This document shows, piece by piece, positions 41,481 to 49,346 of a DNA stretch of 64,000 nucleotides. How positions within the stretch are numbered: position 1 is the stretch's first letter; each line of letters begins with the position of its first letter. Location: contig NZ_SJZI01000008.1 of the NCBI RefSeq assembly GCF_004337505.1, positions 75,914 to 139,913 of the forward strand, given 5' to 3'. The notes under the pieces are model-generated. The model saw nothing but the letters and a program-made list of their open reading frames with translations, was not told the origin of the DNA and did not search any database. Origin of the DNA: Flaviaestuariibacter flavus. GTDB lineage: Bacteria; Bacteroidota; Bacteroidia; Chitinophagales; Chitinophagaceae. The position numbers were made by a program, and so were the translations under genes.

Positions 41481-42899
41481 CTACGTCTGGGTTCCGCCCG
41501 AAGGCCCTTGCGCACGGATGCGCCATTCGCGCGGGTAATAGTTGTTGATGCGGTTGGGCAGTGCGTTGATCCAGCCCAGCGGCGCGCCGGCGAAGGTCAC
41601 CAGCTGCCAGCCGCGTTCGGTGTCGATATGAAAGTCCTGCCGCTGCAGAAAGCGGATCGCGTCGGGGTAGGACAGCTCCACGCGCGGCACCGCGCCTCCC
41701 ACCCGGGGGCTCATGGCCAGCGCATGATCGGGCACGAGCTTGTCGCGGATCGGCTCGCCCACGGCGGTGCCGGCCTGCTGGATATACAGGGCGCTTTGGA
41801 GAATCGAAAAATCGGAGACACGATCTTCCGGAAGGGCCAGCACGCGGCTGCCATGGCGCACAAACTTCAGTCCTTCCGTATCCATCCACTTTTCCAGCGG
41901 CGCCGTTTCTTTCGCGGAAAGCAGGTCGGCTCCTTTCGGTTTGTAGCGCGGCGCGGCGGCCACATCGAGCTTGCGGAAGGCAGCGAGAAAAAAGCCCTCG
42001 CCCCGAATCTTGTCGGGGTAAAACCGGTAGCCCCAGGCGCCCTCCGGCGACCGTACTTCTACAATGCCGGCGTCGGGGCACTGCAGCTGGAGCGGTACTA
42101 CCTGGAAAGTTGTAGTGAGCCAGTCGAGGATTACCTCGTCTTCTTCGGCCGAATACGAACAGGTGGAATACACCAGCAGCCCGCCTTCTTTCAGTGCAGG
42201 CCATACGTCGGCCAGGATGCGCTGCTGGCGGCCCTGGCACAGCTGCACGTTGGCGGGGCTCCACTCGGCGATCGCGTCGGGGTCGCGGCGGAAGAGACCG
42301 CTGCCGCTGCAGGGCGCGTCTACCACGATGACGTCGAAAAAGCCTTCGAGCTTTGCAAAATGCGCGGGATCATTGCTGGTAACGATGCTGTTGCCGGCAC
42401 CCCACTTGGTGAGGTTTTCCGACAGGATGCCCGCGCGGGCCTTGATCACCTCGTTGCTCACCAGCAGGCTGCCCGGGGCGAGCAGCGACTGCAGGTGCGT
42501 GGATTTGCCGCCCGGCGCGGCGCAGAGATCGAGCACCCGCAGCCGCGCCGACAGGTCGGCATGCTGCGCCAGGGCCTGCTCCACGAACATGCTCGAGGCT
42601 TCCTGCACGTAGTAGGCGCCCGCGTGAAAAAGAGGGTCGAAAGTGAAAGAAGGCCGCTCGGGAAGGTAGTAGCCGTAGCGCGACCAGGGAATCCGGCTGG
42701 CGGGATCTAAGATCTCAGATCTCAGATCTGAGATCTTAGATCTGAGATCCTGAAACAGAACACCGGGAGCTTGCGACTTGGCCGGGTTAAGGCGGATGGA
42801 CGTCACCTGGGCGCCCGACTCGTGCACCTGCACAAAGGCGTCGTGGTCATAACCGGGGAGGCCTTCAAGGGAGCGCAGCAGGGCTTCGGGGAGTTTCAT
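41481..42899 (-). CDS. RsmF/NOL1-NOP2-Sun rRNA m5C methyltransferase
   Basis: This 472-residue SAM-dependent rRNA cytosine-C5 methyltransferase has an N-terminal domain (1-100), motif I 'LDLCAAPGGKSTH', the motif-IV cysteine in 'DAPCSGSGLFRR' and the catalytic motif-VI cysteine in 'YSTCSYSAEED'. A C-terminal RNA-binding (PUA-like) part extends to the end, as in RsmF. Residues 51-66 are encoded by a near-perfect palindromic repeat and look inserted. The start at 42899 fits 'MKLPEALLRSLEGLPGYD'. Confidence 0.9.
   Translation of the reverse strand: MKLPEALLRSLEGLPGYDHDAFVQVHESGAQVTSIRLNPAKSQAPGVLFQDLRSKISDLRSEILDPASRIPWSRYGYYLPERPSFTFDPLFHAGAYYVQEASSMFVEQALAQHADLSARLRVLDLCAAPGGKSTHLQSLLAPGSLLVSNEVIKARAGILSENLTKWGAGNSIVTSNDPAHFAKLEGFFDVIVVDAPCSGSGLFRRDPDAIAEWSPANVQLCQGRQQRILADVWPALKEGGLLVYSTCSYSAEEDEVILDWLTTTFQVVPLQLQCPDAGIVEVRSPEGAWGYRFYPDKIRGEGFFLAAFRKLDVAAAPRYKPKGADLLSAKETAPLEKWMDTEGLKFVRHGSRVLALPEDRVSDFSILQSALYIQQAGTAVGEPIRDKLVPDHALAMSPRVGGAVPRVELSYPDAIRFLQRQDFHIDTERGWQLVTFAGAPLGWINALPNRINNYYPREWRIRAQGPSGGTQT
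42704..42749. repeat. GATC-rich palindrome inside the rRNA methyltransferase gene
   Basis: A perfect inverted repeat: the 19-nt arm GATCTAAGATCTCAGATCT (42704-42722), one central C, then its exact complement (42724-42742), followed by TGAGATC. It belongs to the CAGATCT word family found in gaps at 6.4 and 59.5 kb. Here it is in frame and encodes residues 51-66 (DLRSKISDLRSEILDP). Confidence 0.9.
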
Positions 42900-42948
42900 C
42901 AACCGCAAGGTAGCGCAGCAGCGGGAGATAAATGACGGCGCCCCTCCC

Positions 42949-43095
42949 CTCACAAAACTGTGAGTGCGATCCCCGTACGGATTCATACCACTTACAAAAC
43001 TGTGAGCGCCAGTCCGCAGTCAGTTTATGCCATTCACAAAACTGTGAGTGGCACCGCCAGGCTGATCCATGCCACTCACAAAATTGTGAGTTGGC
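42949..43095. repeat. Four palindromes with exact 42-bp period
   Basis: The core CACTCACAAAACTGTGAGTG or a close variant (8-bp stem, AAAC loop) occurs with its ACAAAA at 42952, 42994, 43036 and 43078. The last copy has AAAATTG. The preceding ATGCCA is also shared by the later copies. About 18-20 bp between cores differ each time. The array lies between the rRNA methyltransferase start and the transhydrogenase 3' end. The 42-bp period is four helical turns. Confidence 0.85.
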
Positions 43096-43182
43096 CTCAT
43101 GAGGCCCCCGGCGGGTGTCGGTGTCGCCGCATGGGTAGTGTCGGGGACCCTGAACCGCCGTTGGCGGGTGCGGTCGCTCCTC

Positions 43183-43222
43183 TCCCCTCACCCCCAGCCC
43201 CTCTCCCGGGGGAGAGGGGAGC
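43183..43222. repeat. CCTCTCCC/GGGAGAGG dispersed repeat, copy 1
   Basis: CCCCTCACCCCCAGCCCCTC continuing into a CCCGGGGGAGAGGGG palindrome. It is a widespread bacterial intergenic repeat, with two more copies at 46469-46698. Confidence 0.75.
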
Positions 43223-43266
43223 GCGCATTCTCCACCCCTCTGGCTGAAGCCCGAGGCAAAAACAAA

Positions 43267-43328
43267 GCGGGCAGCCACCCGGCCACCCGCTTCGATATTC
43301 AAAATTCGATATTCGTTATCCGATATTC
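43267..43328 (-). terminator. Hairpin and ATATCGA words after pntB
   Basis: After the pntB stop come GAATATCGGATAACGAATAT words (43291-43328). A GC-rich stem-loop follows (GCGGG/CCCGC outer stem, GCC/GGC inner, 43267-43290) and then TTTG. It probably terminates the transhydrogenase operon. Confidence 0.6.
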
Positions 43329-44909
43329 CTACAGGTTTTTGATCTCCCCGATAAGATCCTGCAGCACCTTTTTGGCGTCGCCGAAAAGCATCGAGGTTCG
43401 CGGCTCGAAGAAGAGGTCGTTTTCGATGCCGGCATAGCCCGGCTTCATAGAGCGCTTGTTCACGATGACCGACTTGGCCGCCTCCACGTCGAGGATGGGC
43501 ATACCGTAGATCGGCGAGCCGGGGTCGCGCTTGGCGGCCGGGTTCACCACGTCGTTGGCGCCCAGTACCAGCACCACGTCGGTGGTGGGGAACTCCTCGT
43601 TGGCCTGCTCCATCTCCTGGAGCTTGTCGTAGCTCACGTCGGCCTCCGCCAGCAGCACGTTCATATGTCCCGGCATACGGCCGGCCACGGGGTGAATCGC
43701 GTATTTCACCTCCACCCCTTTTTCGTTGAGCAGCTTCTCCAGCTCGTGGCAGGCATGCTGGGCCTGCGCCACCGCAAGGCCGTAGCCCGGAACAATCATC
43801 ACTTTATTGGCATAGGCCAGCACCACGGCGGCGTCGGCCAGGTTCACCTCCTTGAAGTGGCCCTGGTCTTTCGACACGCCACCCGCGGCGGCCGTGCTGC
43901 CGCCACCGAAGGAGCCGATGAGCACGTTTTTGAGCGAGCGGTTCATGGCGCGGCACATCAGGATGGTGAGCAGCGTGCCCGCGGCGCCTACGAGGATACC
44001 GCCGGTGAGCATTACCTTGTTGTCGTACAAAAAGCCGCCGCAGGCCGCCGCCACACCCGTGAAAGAGTTAAGCAGGGAGATCACCACGGGCATGTCGGCG
44101 CCACCGATAGGCAGCACGAAGAGCACCCCGTAGGCCAGCGACAGCACCAGCAGGGCGTAGAACAGCACATATACCGAGGTGTTGATCCGGATCAGGTTGA
44201 GCGGCGACTTGAGTACCACCTTGTTGGCGGTATTGGTGAGCGCTCCGTGATCGTAGGTAAATGACGAGGAAATGTTGGAAAGCAGGGTGACGCTGATGCC
44301 GATGAGCGCCGCCAGCAGCGCCAGGTTTACGATGTGCTGACCGCGAAAGGAATAGTCCTTTACCCGGCCATTGAGCTTGCCCCAGGCGATCATGGATCCG
44401 GCAAAAGAAACGGCACCGATGATCAGCCCGACAAAGATCACCGCGAGCTTGCCGTAAGCCACCGGCAGGTCGCCCTGGCCGATGACGGAGAAATCGTCCT
44501 CGATAAGGAAGCCTTCGGTGAAATGGGTCTTGGAAAGATGGTTGAATTCGAGGATCGAGATGAGTGCCGCGCAGGCGCCGCCCATGCCGTTGAAGAGACT
44601 CACCATCTCGGGCATCGCCGTCATCTTCACCTTTCGCGCGCTCACCACGCCGATGATGCTGCCCACCACGAGTGCCAGGAAGATGAGCGGCAGGTTTTGC
44701 AGGCGCACGCGCTCAAAGGAGTTGAGCGGGTTCTGGTAAAGAAAGATGGTACCGAACACGGCGAGGGTCATACCGCCGGCGGCGATGAGGTTGCCCTTCC
44801 GCGCGGTCTCGGGGTGCGAGAGCATCTTAAGACCGATGATGAACGTGATGGAGGCGATGAGATAAATGAACGTAAGTATACTGTCCAGGGCATTGAGATT
44901 TTCTTCCAT
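43329..44909 (-). CDS. pntB: NAD(P) transhydrogenase subunit beta
   Basis: This 526-residue inner-membrane protein has about nine membrane helices (1-330) and a C-terminal NADP(H)-binding domain III ('VMIVPGYGLAVAQAQHACHELE', 'HPVAGRMPGHMNVLLAEADV', 'VLGANDVVNP', 'GYAGIENDLFF'). The length exceeds E. coli PntB (462) because of longer loops between helices ('LSKTHFTEGFLIEDDFSVIGQGD' and the stretch near 220-240). With PntA it couples proton flow to NADPH formation. It is third in a three-gene operon. Confidence 0.95.
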   Translation of the reverse strand: MEENLNALDSILTFIYLIASITFIIGLKMLSHPETARKGNLIAAGGMTLAVFGTIFLYQNPLNSFERVRLQNLPLIFLALVVGSIIGVVSARKVKMTAMPEMVSLFNGMGGACAALISILEFNHLSKTHFTEGFLIEDDFSVIGQGDLPVAYGKLAVIFVGLIIGAVSFAGSMIAWGKLNGRVKDYSFRGQHIVNLALLAALIGISVTLLSNISSSFTYDHGALTNTANKVVLKSPLNLIRINTSVYVLFYALLVLSLAYGVLFVLPIGGADMPVVISLLNSFTGVAAACGGFLYDNKVMLTGGILVGAAGTLLTILMCRAMNRSLKNVLIGSFGGGSTAAAGGVSKDQGHFKEVNLADAAVVLAYANKVMIVPGYGLAVAQAQHACHELEKLLNEKGVEVKYAIHPVAGRMPGHMNVLLAEADVSYDKLQEMEQANEEFPTTDVVLVLGANDVVNPAAKRDPGSPIYGMPILDVEAAKSVIVNKRSMKPGYAGIENDLFFEPRTSMLFGDAKKVLQDLIGEIKNL

Positions 44910-44912
44910 GGC

Positions 44913-45227
44913 TTATTTCTTCTTTTTCGATTTGAACATTTCCAGCATCCGGTCGGTCACTACAAAGCCACCAACAACGTTGAGCGTTCCGAGCACCACC
45001 GCCAGGAAGCCGAGGCTCAGCGCGAGGTAATCGTTCGGCTCGGCACTGCCCATAACGATAATGGCGCCGATGATCACCACCCCGTGGATGGCGTTGGCGC
45101 CGCTCATGAGCGGTGTATGCAGCACCGAAGGCACCCGGCCGATGATCTCGATCCCGACGAAAATCATCAGGATGACGATGTAAAACATTTCGCGGTTGTT
45201 CGCGATCCAGGTCACTATATTATTCAT
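44913..45227 (-). CDS. pntAB: NAD(P) transhydrogenase subunit alpha, membrane part
   Basis: This 104-residue protein has three or four membrane helices and the signature 'IEIIGRVPSVLHTPLMSGANAIHGVVIIGA'. It corresponds to the C-terminal membrane domain of E. coli PntA, encoded here as a separate polypeptide as in many bacteria. It overlaps the upstream alpha-1 gene by 4 bp and precedes pntB by 3 bp, so all three are translated from one mRNA. Confidence 0.93.
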   Translation of the reverse strand: MNNIVTWIANNREMFYIVILMIFVGIEIIGRVPSVLHTPLMSGANAIHGVVIIGAIIVMGSAEPNDYLALSLGFLAVVLGTLNVVGGFVVTDRMLEMFKSKKKK

Positions 45228-46357
45228 GCGGGAGTAGAGTTTGCGGGGTTGATCAATGACTGTACGCGCTCGTGCACCACCTTGCCTTCGTGGGTGGCGC
45301 AGCTGCCTTTTACGAGGTCGTCCTCCCAGTTCAGGTGAAGGCCGCCTTCCTTGCTGGTGAGCAGCGCGAGAAAGTTGAGGATGTTCTTGCCATAAAGCTT
45401 CGAGGCATCGGAAGGCATGGTACCCTGGAGGTTGCTGTTGCCGACGATGGTGATGCCGTTGCGCACCACGTTCTCGTTGTTGCGGGTATAGGGCGTGTTG
45501 CCGCCGGTGGCTGCGGCCAGGTCGATGATGACCGAACCGGCGCGCATCCGGGCAAAAGCTTCTTCGGTAACCAGTATCGGTGCCTTGCGGCCCGGGATCT
45601 GGGCGGTGCAGATGATGATATCCGATTTGGCCACGCTCTCGGCGATGCGCTGGCGCTGCTTTTCCTGGAACTCGGCGCTCTGCTCCACGGCATAACCGCC
45701 TGCTTTCGAAGCATCAGCCGCGCCTTCCACTTCCACGAACTTGCCGCCGAGCGACATCACTTCTTCTTTCACGGCCGGCCTCGTGTCGAATACTTCCACT
45801 ACGGCGCCGAGTCGGCGGGCGGTGGCAATGGCCTGGAGGCCGGCAACGCCCGCACCGAGAATGAGTACCTTGGCCGGCGCGATGGAGCCCGCGGCGGTCA
45901 TGAACATGGGAAAGTAGCGCGGGTAGAGCTGCGCGGCCATCAGCACGGCCTTGTAGCCCGCGATATTGGCCTGCGAGGAGAGCACGTCCATACTCTGCGC
46001 GCGCGTGGTGCGCGGCAGCAGGTCGAGGCTGAAGGCGGTAACACCGGCGTCCGACCAGGCTTGCGCCGTCCGGGGATCGGCCAGGAGCCCGAAAACGCCG
46101 ATGAGCACCTTGCCGGTTGCCAGGGTACGCGCCGGGCGGTGAATGGAAAGGATGATGTCGGCTACGGAAGCGACTTCGTCTCCCGTAGAAATACGGGCTC
46201 CCGCCGCCGTATAGTCCCCATCGGCGGCAAATGCCGATGTGCCGGCACCGGCTTCCACCAGCACCGTGTGTCCTTTTTTTGTGAGCGCCGCCACCGCCTC
46301 CGGCAGCAACGATACCCGCGTTTCAGGGGCCGCTTCTTTCAGCACGCCTATCGTCAT
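45224..46357 (-). CDS. pntAA: NAD(P) transhydrogenase subunit alpha 1 (NAD-binding)
   Basis: This 377-residue soluble domain I has 'GVLKEAAPETRVSLLPEAVAAL' at the start, the RQD-loop region 'SSQANIAGYKAVL', the NAD-binding 'KVLILGAGVAGLQAIATARRLGAVVEVFDTR' and 'IPGRKAPILVTEEA'. It binds NAD(H) and docks on the membrane subunits. The ATG at 46357 begins the conserved MTIGVLKE; the extra 20 upstream codons do not fit. It is the first gene of the operon. Confidence 0.94.
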   Translation of the reverse strand: MTIGVLKEAAPETRVSLLPEAVAALTKKGHTVLVEAGAGTSAFAADGDYTAAGARISTGDEVASVADIILSIHRPARTLATGKVLIGVFGLLADPRTAQAWSDAGVTAFSLDLLPRTTRAQSMDVLSSQANIAGYKAVLMAAQLYPRYFPMFMTAAGSIAPAKVLILGAGVAGLQAIATARRLGAVVEVFDTRPAVKEEVMSLGGKFVEVEGAADASKAGGYAVEQSAEFQEKQRQRIAESVAKSDIIICTAQIPGRKAPILVTEEAFARMRAGSVIIDLAAATGGNTPYTRNNENVVRNGITIVGNSNLQGTMPSDASKLYGKNILNFLALLTSKEGGLHLNWEDDLVKGSCATHEGKVVHERVQSLINPANSTPA

Positions 46358-46468
46358 AAATACATTGGTTTGTGTTACTTGCGAAAGGTAAAGAAAAAAT
46401 ACCCGCCCCTCCGTCAACGTGTAGCCGGTACAAGGGTAAATATTTACGCAAACGATAGCGACGCACTT

Positions 46469-46698
46469 CAGACCTCACCCCCGGCCCCTCTCCGGAGCGG
46501 AGAGGGGTGCCTCTGTTGGACATTCATTACATTTTGTTGCTTTTCTTTTTCCTGAACTTCAAAAGCAAAGAGCGGATGCCTTTGGCACGACTCTTTGTAT
46601 TAGGATCAAACCGTAAGCTGTTTCAAACGATAGTAACGATTGCCGGGAGTCACCCCTCTCCCTCAGGGAGAGGGGTCGGGGGTGAGGTCGGGACGGCG
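46469..46698. repeat. Inverted pair of CCTCTCCC dispersed repeats
   Basis: The left copy (46469-46508, CCTCACCCCCGGCCCCTC...) and an inverted right copy (46650-46698) flank about 140 bp without a convincing gene. Similar CAAACGATAG words lie outside each copy (46450s and 46620s). It fills the gap between pntAA and a methyltransferase gene. Confidence 0.75.
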
Positions 46699-46716
46699 AT
46701 GGGCCAGTGGTAAGAT

Positions 46717-47514
46717 TTAAAAACGCACTGCAAAATGCCGCGGCACCTTGAACTCCTCCCGGAAAAACACGAGCCCCATAAAGAAAAGGTCGACGGTGCA
46801 GCGCACGCGCGGGTGCTGCCGGATCTCTTCCCAGGCCGCTTCCATCTCGCCACTCCAATGAATGTCGTCGAATACGAGTATGCTATCGTTGCCGCAGTGC
46901 GGCAGAAGCTGCTCAAAGTAGCGCACCGTCGGCTCCCGGCGGTGGTTGCCGTCGATATAAGCAAGGTCGACTGTCTCCATACCGGCGAGCAGTTGCGGCA
47001 GCACGTCGTCGAAGTTGCCGACATGCGATAGGATCCTATCAAGACCGAGCGCCGCGAAATGCTGCTGCGCGCGGCCGCGCACGGCGGCGCTGCCTTCAAT
47101 CGTATGCACGGTCGCTTCGGGTACCGCCTTTGCGAGGTAGGCCGTGCTCACACCCAATGACGTGCCCAGCTCGATGATGGTGCGCGGCCGGTAGTGCGCG
47201 GCCAGCCGGTACAGGAAGTGGCTCCACTTCGGCGGCTTCACAGCCGTGCGCGCCAGTTGCGCCACGCTGCGCTGCTTCGTGGCACCGCTGCGCGAGCCCG
47301 CACCGAGGTCTTCGATCGTCAGCACCGTATTGTCGCGGAGCAAGGCCTGCCGGAGCGCTTCTATTTCCACCGGCGGCACATAGCGGGGCCGGTTGTTCAA
47401 AACATCGAGTATGAAGGCAAACACGAAGGGCGAGTGCATGCCGTGTCCTTTACCGTTCATGGCAGTGAGGTAGTAACGGATGTATTTGCGGGCGAGCTGA
47501 AAGGCAGAATGCAT
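46717..47514 (-). CDS. Class I SAM-dependent methyltransferase
   Basis: This 265-residue protein has 'HGMHSPFVFAFI' near the N-terminus and a methyltransferase_24-type core ('IIELGTSLGVSTAYLA', 'VHTIEGSAAVRGRAQQHF', 'VDLAYIDGNHRREPTVRYFEQLLP', 'LVFDDIHWSGEMEAAWEEI'). This O-methyltransferase-like group is common in Bacteroidota. The substrate is unknown. Its ATG is 3 bp after the folA stop, so it is the last gene of a thyA-folA operon. Confidence 0.87.
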   Translation of the reverse strand: MHSAFQLARKYIRYYLTAMNGKGHGMHSPFVFAFILDVLNNRPRYVPPVEIEALRQALLRDNTVLTIEDLGAGSRSGATKQRSVAQLARTAVKPPKWSHFLYRLAAHYRPRTIIELGTSLGVSTAYLAKAVPEATVHTIEGSAAVRGRAQQHFAALGLDRILSHVGNFDDVLPQLLAGMETVDLAYIDGNHRREPTVRYFEQLLPHCGNDSILVFDDIHWSGEMEAAWEEIRQHPRVRCTVDLFFMGLVFFREEFKVPRHFAVRF

Positions 47515-47517
47515 GCC

Positions 47518-48045
47518 TTAGGGGTTCTGGGGTTCTGAGGTTCTGGGGTTCTGGGGTTGGTTGCTCCGTTCCCAAACCTGGAAGCGGTGCTTCGGTGCGT
47601 CGCCATCGGCTTCCACTACGGTTTCGCGAACAAGCTGCCACTCCGCTCCCAGTTCCGGGAAATAGGTGTCGCCGTCGTAATGGTGCTCGATACGCGTAAG
47701 GTATACACGCCCTGCGAGCGGCAGCGCCTCGCGGAAGATCTCGGCGCCGCCGACCACGAAAAGCTCCTTCACATCGCGCGCCTTCGCGGCATCCAGCGCG
47801 GCTTCGAAAGAATGCACCACCTCGGCACCCTCGCGCTGCCAGCCGGCATTGCGGGTGATGACGATGCTGTACCGACCCGGGAGCGGCTTGCCGATCGACT
47901 CGAAGGTCTTACGTCCCATCAGGATGGGGGCGCCCCAGGTGAGGTTCTTGAAGTATTTCAGGTCGCCCGGCAGGCGCCAGGGAAGGCTGTTGTTTTTCCC
48001 GATCACATTGCCGGCGTCGGCGGCCACCACAAGGCTGAGCATCAT
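47518..48045 (-). CDS. folA: Dihydrofolate reductase with a repeat-encoded tail
   Basis: This 175-residue enzyme reduces dihydrofolate with NADPH. It has '[26 protein letters not shown]' with the active-site acid D28, '[18 protein letters not shown]' (NADPH-binding) and '[14 protein letters not shown]'. The family sequence ends near 'FQVWER' (residue 160). The last ~13 residues ([12 protein letters not shown]) are translated from a CAGAACCC word repeat. It overlaps thyA by 4 bp (ATGA), which fits coupled folate/dTMP synthesis. Confidence 0.94.
   Translation of the reverse strand: MMLSLVVAADAGNVIGKNNSLPWRLPGDLKYFKNLTWGAPILMGRKTFESIGKPLPGRYSIVITRNAGWQREGAEVVHSFEAALDAAKARDVKELFVVGGAEIFREALPLAGRVYLTRIEHHYDGDTYFPELGAEWQLVRETVVEADGDAPKHRFQVWERSNQPQNPRTSEPQNP
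47521..47559. repeat. GGGGTTCT word repeats at the end of folA
   Basis: GGGGTTCTGAGGTTCTGG and neighbours, four units. They are read in frame as the DHFR C-terminal tail before the TAA. Related GAACCTCAGAACC words occur at 27524-27552. Confidence 0.85.
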
Positions 48046-48836
48046 ACGGCAACAGGGGCTTTAATGGCGGGATGCGACTGGTAATTCTCCAGTGTAAAGT
48101 CTTCAAAGCGGAATGCAAAGAGATCCGTGACCTCGGGGTTCAGCTTCATAGTCGGGAGCGGGAAGGGTGCGCGCTGCAATTGTGTATGCACCTGCTCCAG
48201 GTGATTCTGGTAGATATGCACGTCGCCGAAGGTATGCACGAAGTCGCCGGGCTGCAGGCCGCATACCTGCGCCATCATCAGCGTCAGCAGCGCATAGGAA
48301 GCGATGTTGAAGGGCACACCGAGAAATACGTCGGCGGAGCGCTGGTACAGCTGGCAGCTCAGTTTGCCTTCGCTCACATAAAACTGGAACAGCGCGTGGC
48401 AGGGCGCCAGTGCCATCTTCGGGATGTCGGCCACGTTCCAGGCGCTCACCACGAGGCGGCGGCTGTCGGGGTTGGTTTTGATCTGCTGCAGCACGTCGCG
48501 GATCTGGTCGTGGGTATTACCGTCGGCACCTTCCCAGCTGCGCCACTGTTTGCCGTACACCGGGCCGAGATTGCCGTCCGCATCCGCCCACTCATCCCAG
48601 ATCGAGACGCCCTGTTCTTTGAGGTAGGCGGTATTGGTGCTTCCCTGCAGGAACCAAAGCAGCTCGTGGATGATGCTTTTGAGGTGTACCTTCTTGGTGG
48701 TCACCAGCGGGAAGCCCTCCTGCAGGTTGAAGCGCATCTGGTAGCCGAAGGTGCTGATGGTGCCCGTGCCGGTGCGGTCGCTCTTGGCGGCGCCATGGGC
48801 CAGGATGTGCCGCAAAAGATCGTGGTACTGCTGCAT
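48042..48836 (-). CDS. thyA: Thymidylate synthase
   Basis: This 264-residue enzyme makes dTMP from dUMP and methylene-THF. It has '[48 protein letters not shown]', the catalytic Cys in '[14 protein letters not shown]', '[26 protein letters not shown]' and '[10 protein letters not shown]'. The length equals the E. coli enzyme. It is the first gene of thyA-folA-methyltransferase, where DHFR regenerates the THF it consumes. Confidence 0.97.
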   Translation of the reverse strand: MQQYHDLLRHILAHGAAKSDRTGTGTISTFGYQMRFNLQEGFPLVTTKKVHLKSIIHELLWFLQGSTNTAYLKEQGVSIWDEWADADGNLGPVYGKQWRSWEGADGNTHDQIRDVLQQIKTNPDSRRLVVSAWNVADIPKMALAPCHALFQFYVSEGKLSCQLYQRSADVFLGVPFNIASYALLTLMMAQVCGLQPGDFVHTFGDVHIYQNHLEQVHTQLQRAPFPLPTMKLNPEVTDLFAFRFEDFTLENYQSHPAIKAPVAV

Positions 48837-48961
48837 GCCCGCAAATTAAGGCAGGCCCACGCGGTGCCGGCCATTTTTTACCCACAGGCAACCCCGGCCC
48901 CCCTCCCCTGCGTTTATAAACTCCGAGCCGCCTTCAAATCTAAAAAGGAGGCTTCCCAATT

Positions 48962-49339
48962 ATGAAGTTGAACCGGATCCTGATCGTCGTACCCCTGCTG
49001 CCTTTGCTGACGGCCTGCTACAACAACAAGCGTGAGGCGCTCAACCAGCCGGTTGAAAGCTGCGCCACTACCGCCACCACCTACAGCGGCTTTGTGCAGG
49101 GCGTTATCCAGAACGCCTGCCTCAGCTGCCATGCCTCGGTCGTCGCCGCCTTCTCGGGTCGCGGCGTCGTGCTCGAAGGCCATGCCAACCTGCAACCCTG
49201 GGCACTCAATGGCCAACTGGTAAAGGTCATCAGCCATGCACCCGGCGCGCCGGCGATGCCGCAGGGCGGCCAAAAGCTCGACGACTGCACCATTGCCCGA
49301 ATCCAAAACTGGGTAGCCGCCGGCGCCCTCAACAATTAA
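48962..49339 (+). CDS. c-type heme lipoprotein
   Basis: This 125-residue protein has a signal peptide and a lipobox (LTAC, lipidated C19). A single heme-binding CLSCH follows (C53-x-x-C56-H57), and a Met in 'APAMPQGG' could be the distal ligand. It is a periplasm-facing lipoprotein with a mono-heme cytochrome fold. It is first in an operon with a DUF5777 barrel protein and a YceI protein (spacers 7 bp, then overlap), suggesting an electron-transfer or quinone-related role. The partner is unknown. Confidence 0.82.
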   Translation: MKLNRILIVVPLLPLLTACYNNKREALNQPVESCATTATTYSGFVQGVIQNACLSCHASVVAAFSGRGVVLEGHANLQPWALNGQLVKVISHAPGAPAMPQGGQKLDDCTIARIQNWVAAGALNN

Positions 49340-49346
49340 GATACTT

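Noticed and set aside
42949-43095. CRISPR array
   Set aside because: Four units, repeats about 24 bp and spacers about 18 bp, no cas genes and no leader: too short and too few.
42865-43302. Minus-strand 145-residue frame with a 14-residue SQFCEWH repeat
   Set aside because: It follows from four palindromes with a 42-bp period (divisible by 3), and its N-terminal part is the translation of a GC-rich intergenic repeat. I keep it only as a rival explanation.
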